NCBI RefSeq assembly: GCF_001704275.1 | Contig: NZ_CP011533.1 | Location: 1,550,001 to 1,614,000 of the forward strand | Length of the DNA: 64,000 nt | Direction: 5' to 3' | From: Streptomyces noursei ATCC 11455 | Lineage (GTDB): Bacteria; Actinomycetota; Actinomycetes; Streptomycetales; Streptomycetaceae | In this document: in pieces, positions 62,902 through 64,000 of the stretch | Layout of the letters: every line of letters starts with the position of its first letter | How positions within the stretch are numbered: the first letter of the stretch is position 1 | Notes under the pieces: generated by a model | The model's database searches: none | What the model was told of the DNA's origin: nothing | What the model saw: only the letters and a program-made list of their open reading frames with translations | Position numbers and translations under genes: made by a program

Positions 62902-63542
62902 AGCGGCCTCCTGAACGAGAAATTCTCTCCGTTCGGCGTTCCACTCTCCAGGTCAAGTGGAGACTCATTGAGGGTGCGTTGGACTGAAAGTGTAGCACAG
63001 CACACACCACCCCAGAAAGGAATCGGAAGCAATACACCCAGCCACATTCAGGACAACTACCGCAATCCCCAATACAGATCTGCCCCTGATCGGCGACCCC
63101 TTCTCACCACCCTTGTATATACCGCCGGTTACTCCCCTTCCCGTTTGATCGCGGAATCCATCGACCCGCCCGATGACGTGGCCGCCGACAGATACGGCAG
63201 CGGTCAGAAGATTCCGCGCCCACCCCCAGGGTGACCACGGCCAACCCAGAAAGCTCAACCGCACCCGGCGGTGGGGGTCAATGTTGATGTCCCCGAAGCT
63301 CCGTTAGGGCGACCGCCAGGTCGGTCCGTGGCCCGGGCAGACCGGAGATCCGGTGCACCCTCCCTGTACGAGGGATACGACGAGCCCTGCTCAAGGATGC
63401 GTTCCCTGAGCGCAGCGCTGTCGCTGGCCGAGCGGCAGACCGCCGAGGGGCCGTCCGTGACTCCGGCGCCGCCGACGGCAACGGGTGCTACAGCCACGGC
63501 ACGGGTGCTCATGACGGGCGTCGCCGGCGGTGGCAGCTGTGG
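62877..63542. other. 666-bp intergenic region left of the terpene synthase fragment
   Basis: Contains the upstream ORF and promoter area of the XRE gene; a GAGAA-a-TTCTC dyad is at about 62920-62930. The stretch to about 63230 is AT-richer than the rest of the window. No frame in it has both a ribosome site and a protein-like product. Confidence 0.5.
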
Positions 63543-64000
63543 TCAGAGCGCCGTGTCGAGCGGCGTCAGGGACGGTTGGATGGCTTGCCAGCCGTAACGG
63601 GCGGAACGGAGGTGCCAGTAGATGAAGCCGGTCATGTAGCGGTCCAGGTGGGGGCGCTGTTCGTCGGTGGCCAGACGGAGGATGCGCCGATAGGCGGCGA
63701 CGCCGCCATCGAGGGTGCGGCGGTAGGAGTCGAGGTAGGAGATGTTCTCCTGGACGGAGCGGCGGTAGACAAGGCTGGCCCGGAAGTCCGTGCCGTTGAT
63801 CGCCTCCTTGGAGAAGGACAGCACGTCGTTGAAGTCGTCGAGGAACGCGACCATGGAGCTCAACGCTGCGGTCCAGAAGCCCCAGTTGGTTCCGGTGTGC
63901 AGACAGGGAGCGGCGAACTGGAGCGTGATGAACCAGAAGTCGCAGAATCCGGTCAGGACGCGGACGTACTCGGTGTCGATCTCATCGGAGACCGTTGGGG
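63543..64000 (-). CDS. Class I terpene synthase, C-terminal part (truncated by window end)
   Basis: About 152 residues are visible; the start lies beyond the window. The key evidence is NDVLSFSKE, which matches the NSE/DTE metal-binding motif (N-D-x-x-S-x-x-x-E with Lys) of class I terpene cyclases. It is followed by helical sequence with RLATDEQRPHLDRYMTGFIYWHLRSARYGWQ, the usual C-terminal helices closing on a late Arg-Tyr pair. The preceding LQFAAPCLHTGTNWGFWTAALSSMVAFLDDF is also family-like. The first aspartate-rich motif is outside the window. The enzyme should cyclise farnesyl diphosphate or a similar prenyl diphosphate. Its relation to the neighbouring cluster is unclear. Confidence 0.75.
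   Translation of the reverse strand, partial: PTVSDEIDTEYVRVLTGFCDFWFITLQFAAPCLHTGTNWGFWTAALSSMVAFLDDFNDVLSFSKEAINGTDFRASLVYRRSVQENISYLDSYRRTLDGGVAAYRRILRLATDEQRPHLDRYMTGFIYWHLRSARYGWQAIQPSLTPLDTAL

Noticed and set aside
63255..63512. Minus-strand 85-codon frame between the XRE regulator and the terpene synthase
   Set aside because: Low-complexity Ala/Ser/Arg/Gly composition, no recognised domain and no ribosome site that I could identify.

Overview
The window is chromosomal DNA from a high-GC actinomycete, almost certainly a Streptomyces. Codons are strongly G/C at the third position, Shine-Dalgarno-led genes with GTG and TTG starts are common, and the gene families are typical of the genus (GH18 chitinase, DUF5997, Pr6Pr, a SpoIIE-type phosphatase, F420-type reductases, CHAT/TPR). 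TTA codons, read by the bldA tRNA, are concentrated in one biosynthetic region. No rRNA, tRNA, CRISPR array, transposase or phage gene was seen.

Layout. (1) 1-20600 is ordinary accessory chromosome: the end of an ABC ATPase, a PP2C phosphatase, an S2P/M50-CBS membrane protease, an SRPBCC protein, a SpoIIE-type phosphatase, an RraA-like protein divergent from a TetR-P450 pair, a 1090-residue TPR-CHAT protein, a MerR/nitroreductase-family pair sharing an operator motif, GNAT, TetR, a secreted chitinase, a HTH-less LysR-like protein beside DUF5997, DCC, PPOX, VWA and Pr6Pr proteins. (2) 20758-37460, all on the minus strand, is a tightly packed set of genes: oligopeptide-type ABC transporter (binding protein, two permeases, fused double ATPase), an ATC-hydrolase-like protein, an alpha/beta hydrolase, an amidase, an FAD oxidoreductase, two tandem asparagine-synthetase-type amidotransferases, an MFS exporter and a GntR/UTRA regulator. 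Six junctions overlap by exactly 4 nt. (3) 38331-60771 is mostly on the plus strand and looks like a biosynthetic cluster built on 3-amino-4-hydroxybenzoate (3,4-AHBA): GriI- and GriH-type enzymes and a dedicated aspartokinase supply the C7N core. A one-piece carboxylic acid reductase and an aldo/keto reductase could take the acid to aldehyde and alcohol. A TobZ-type carbamoyltransferase comes with its own carbamoyl-phosphate synthase (both subunits). An LLM flavin monooxygenase, a flavin reductase, a P450 and a HisC-like PLP-fold protein lacking the Schiff-base lysine are tailoring candidates, and two MFS proteins are transport candidates. (4) 60852-62901 holds a PadR and an XRE-TPR regulator, the latter preceded by an overlapping 11-codon upstream reading frame. 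(5) The right edge holds the C-terminal part of a class I terpene synthase.

My reading, which is inference, is that regions 2 and 3 share an 870-bp divergent control region and may form one pathway to a carbamoylated, amide-bearing 3,4-AHBA metabolite. Region 2 carries no TTA codon that I noticed, while seven genes of region 3 do, so they could also be two adjacent systems. I do not recognise this gene combination as a characterised cluster, but I could not search for it.
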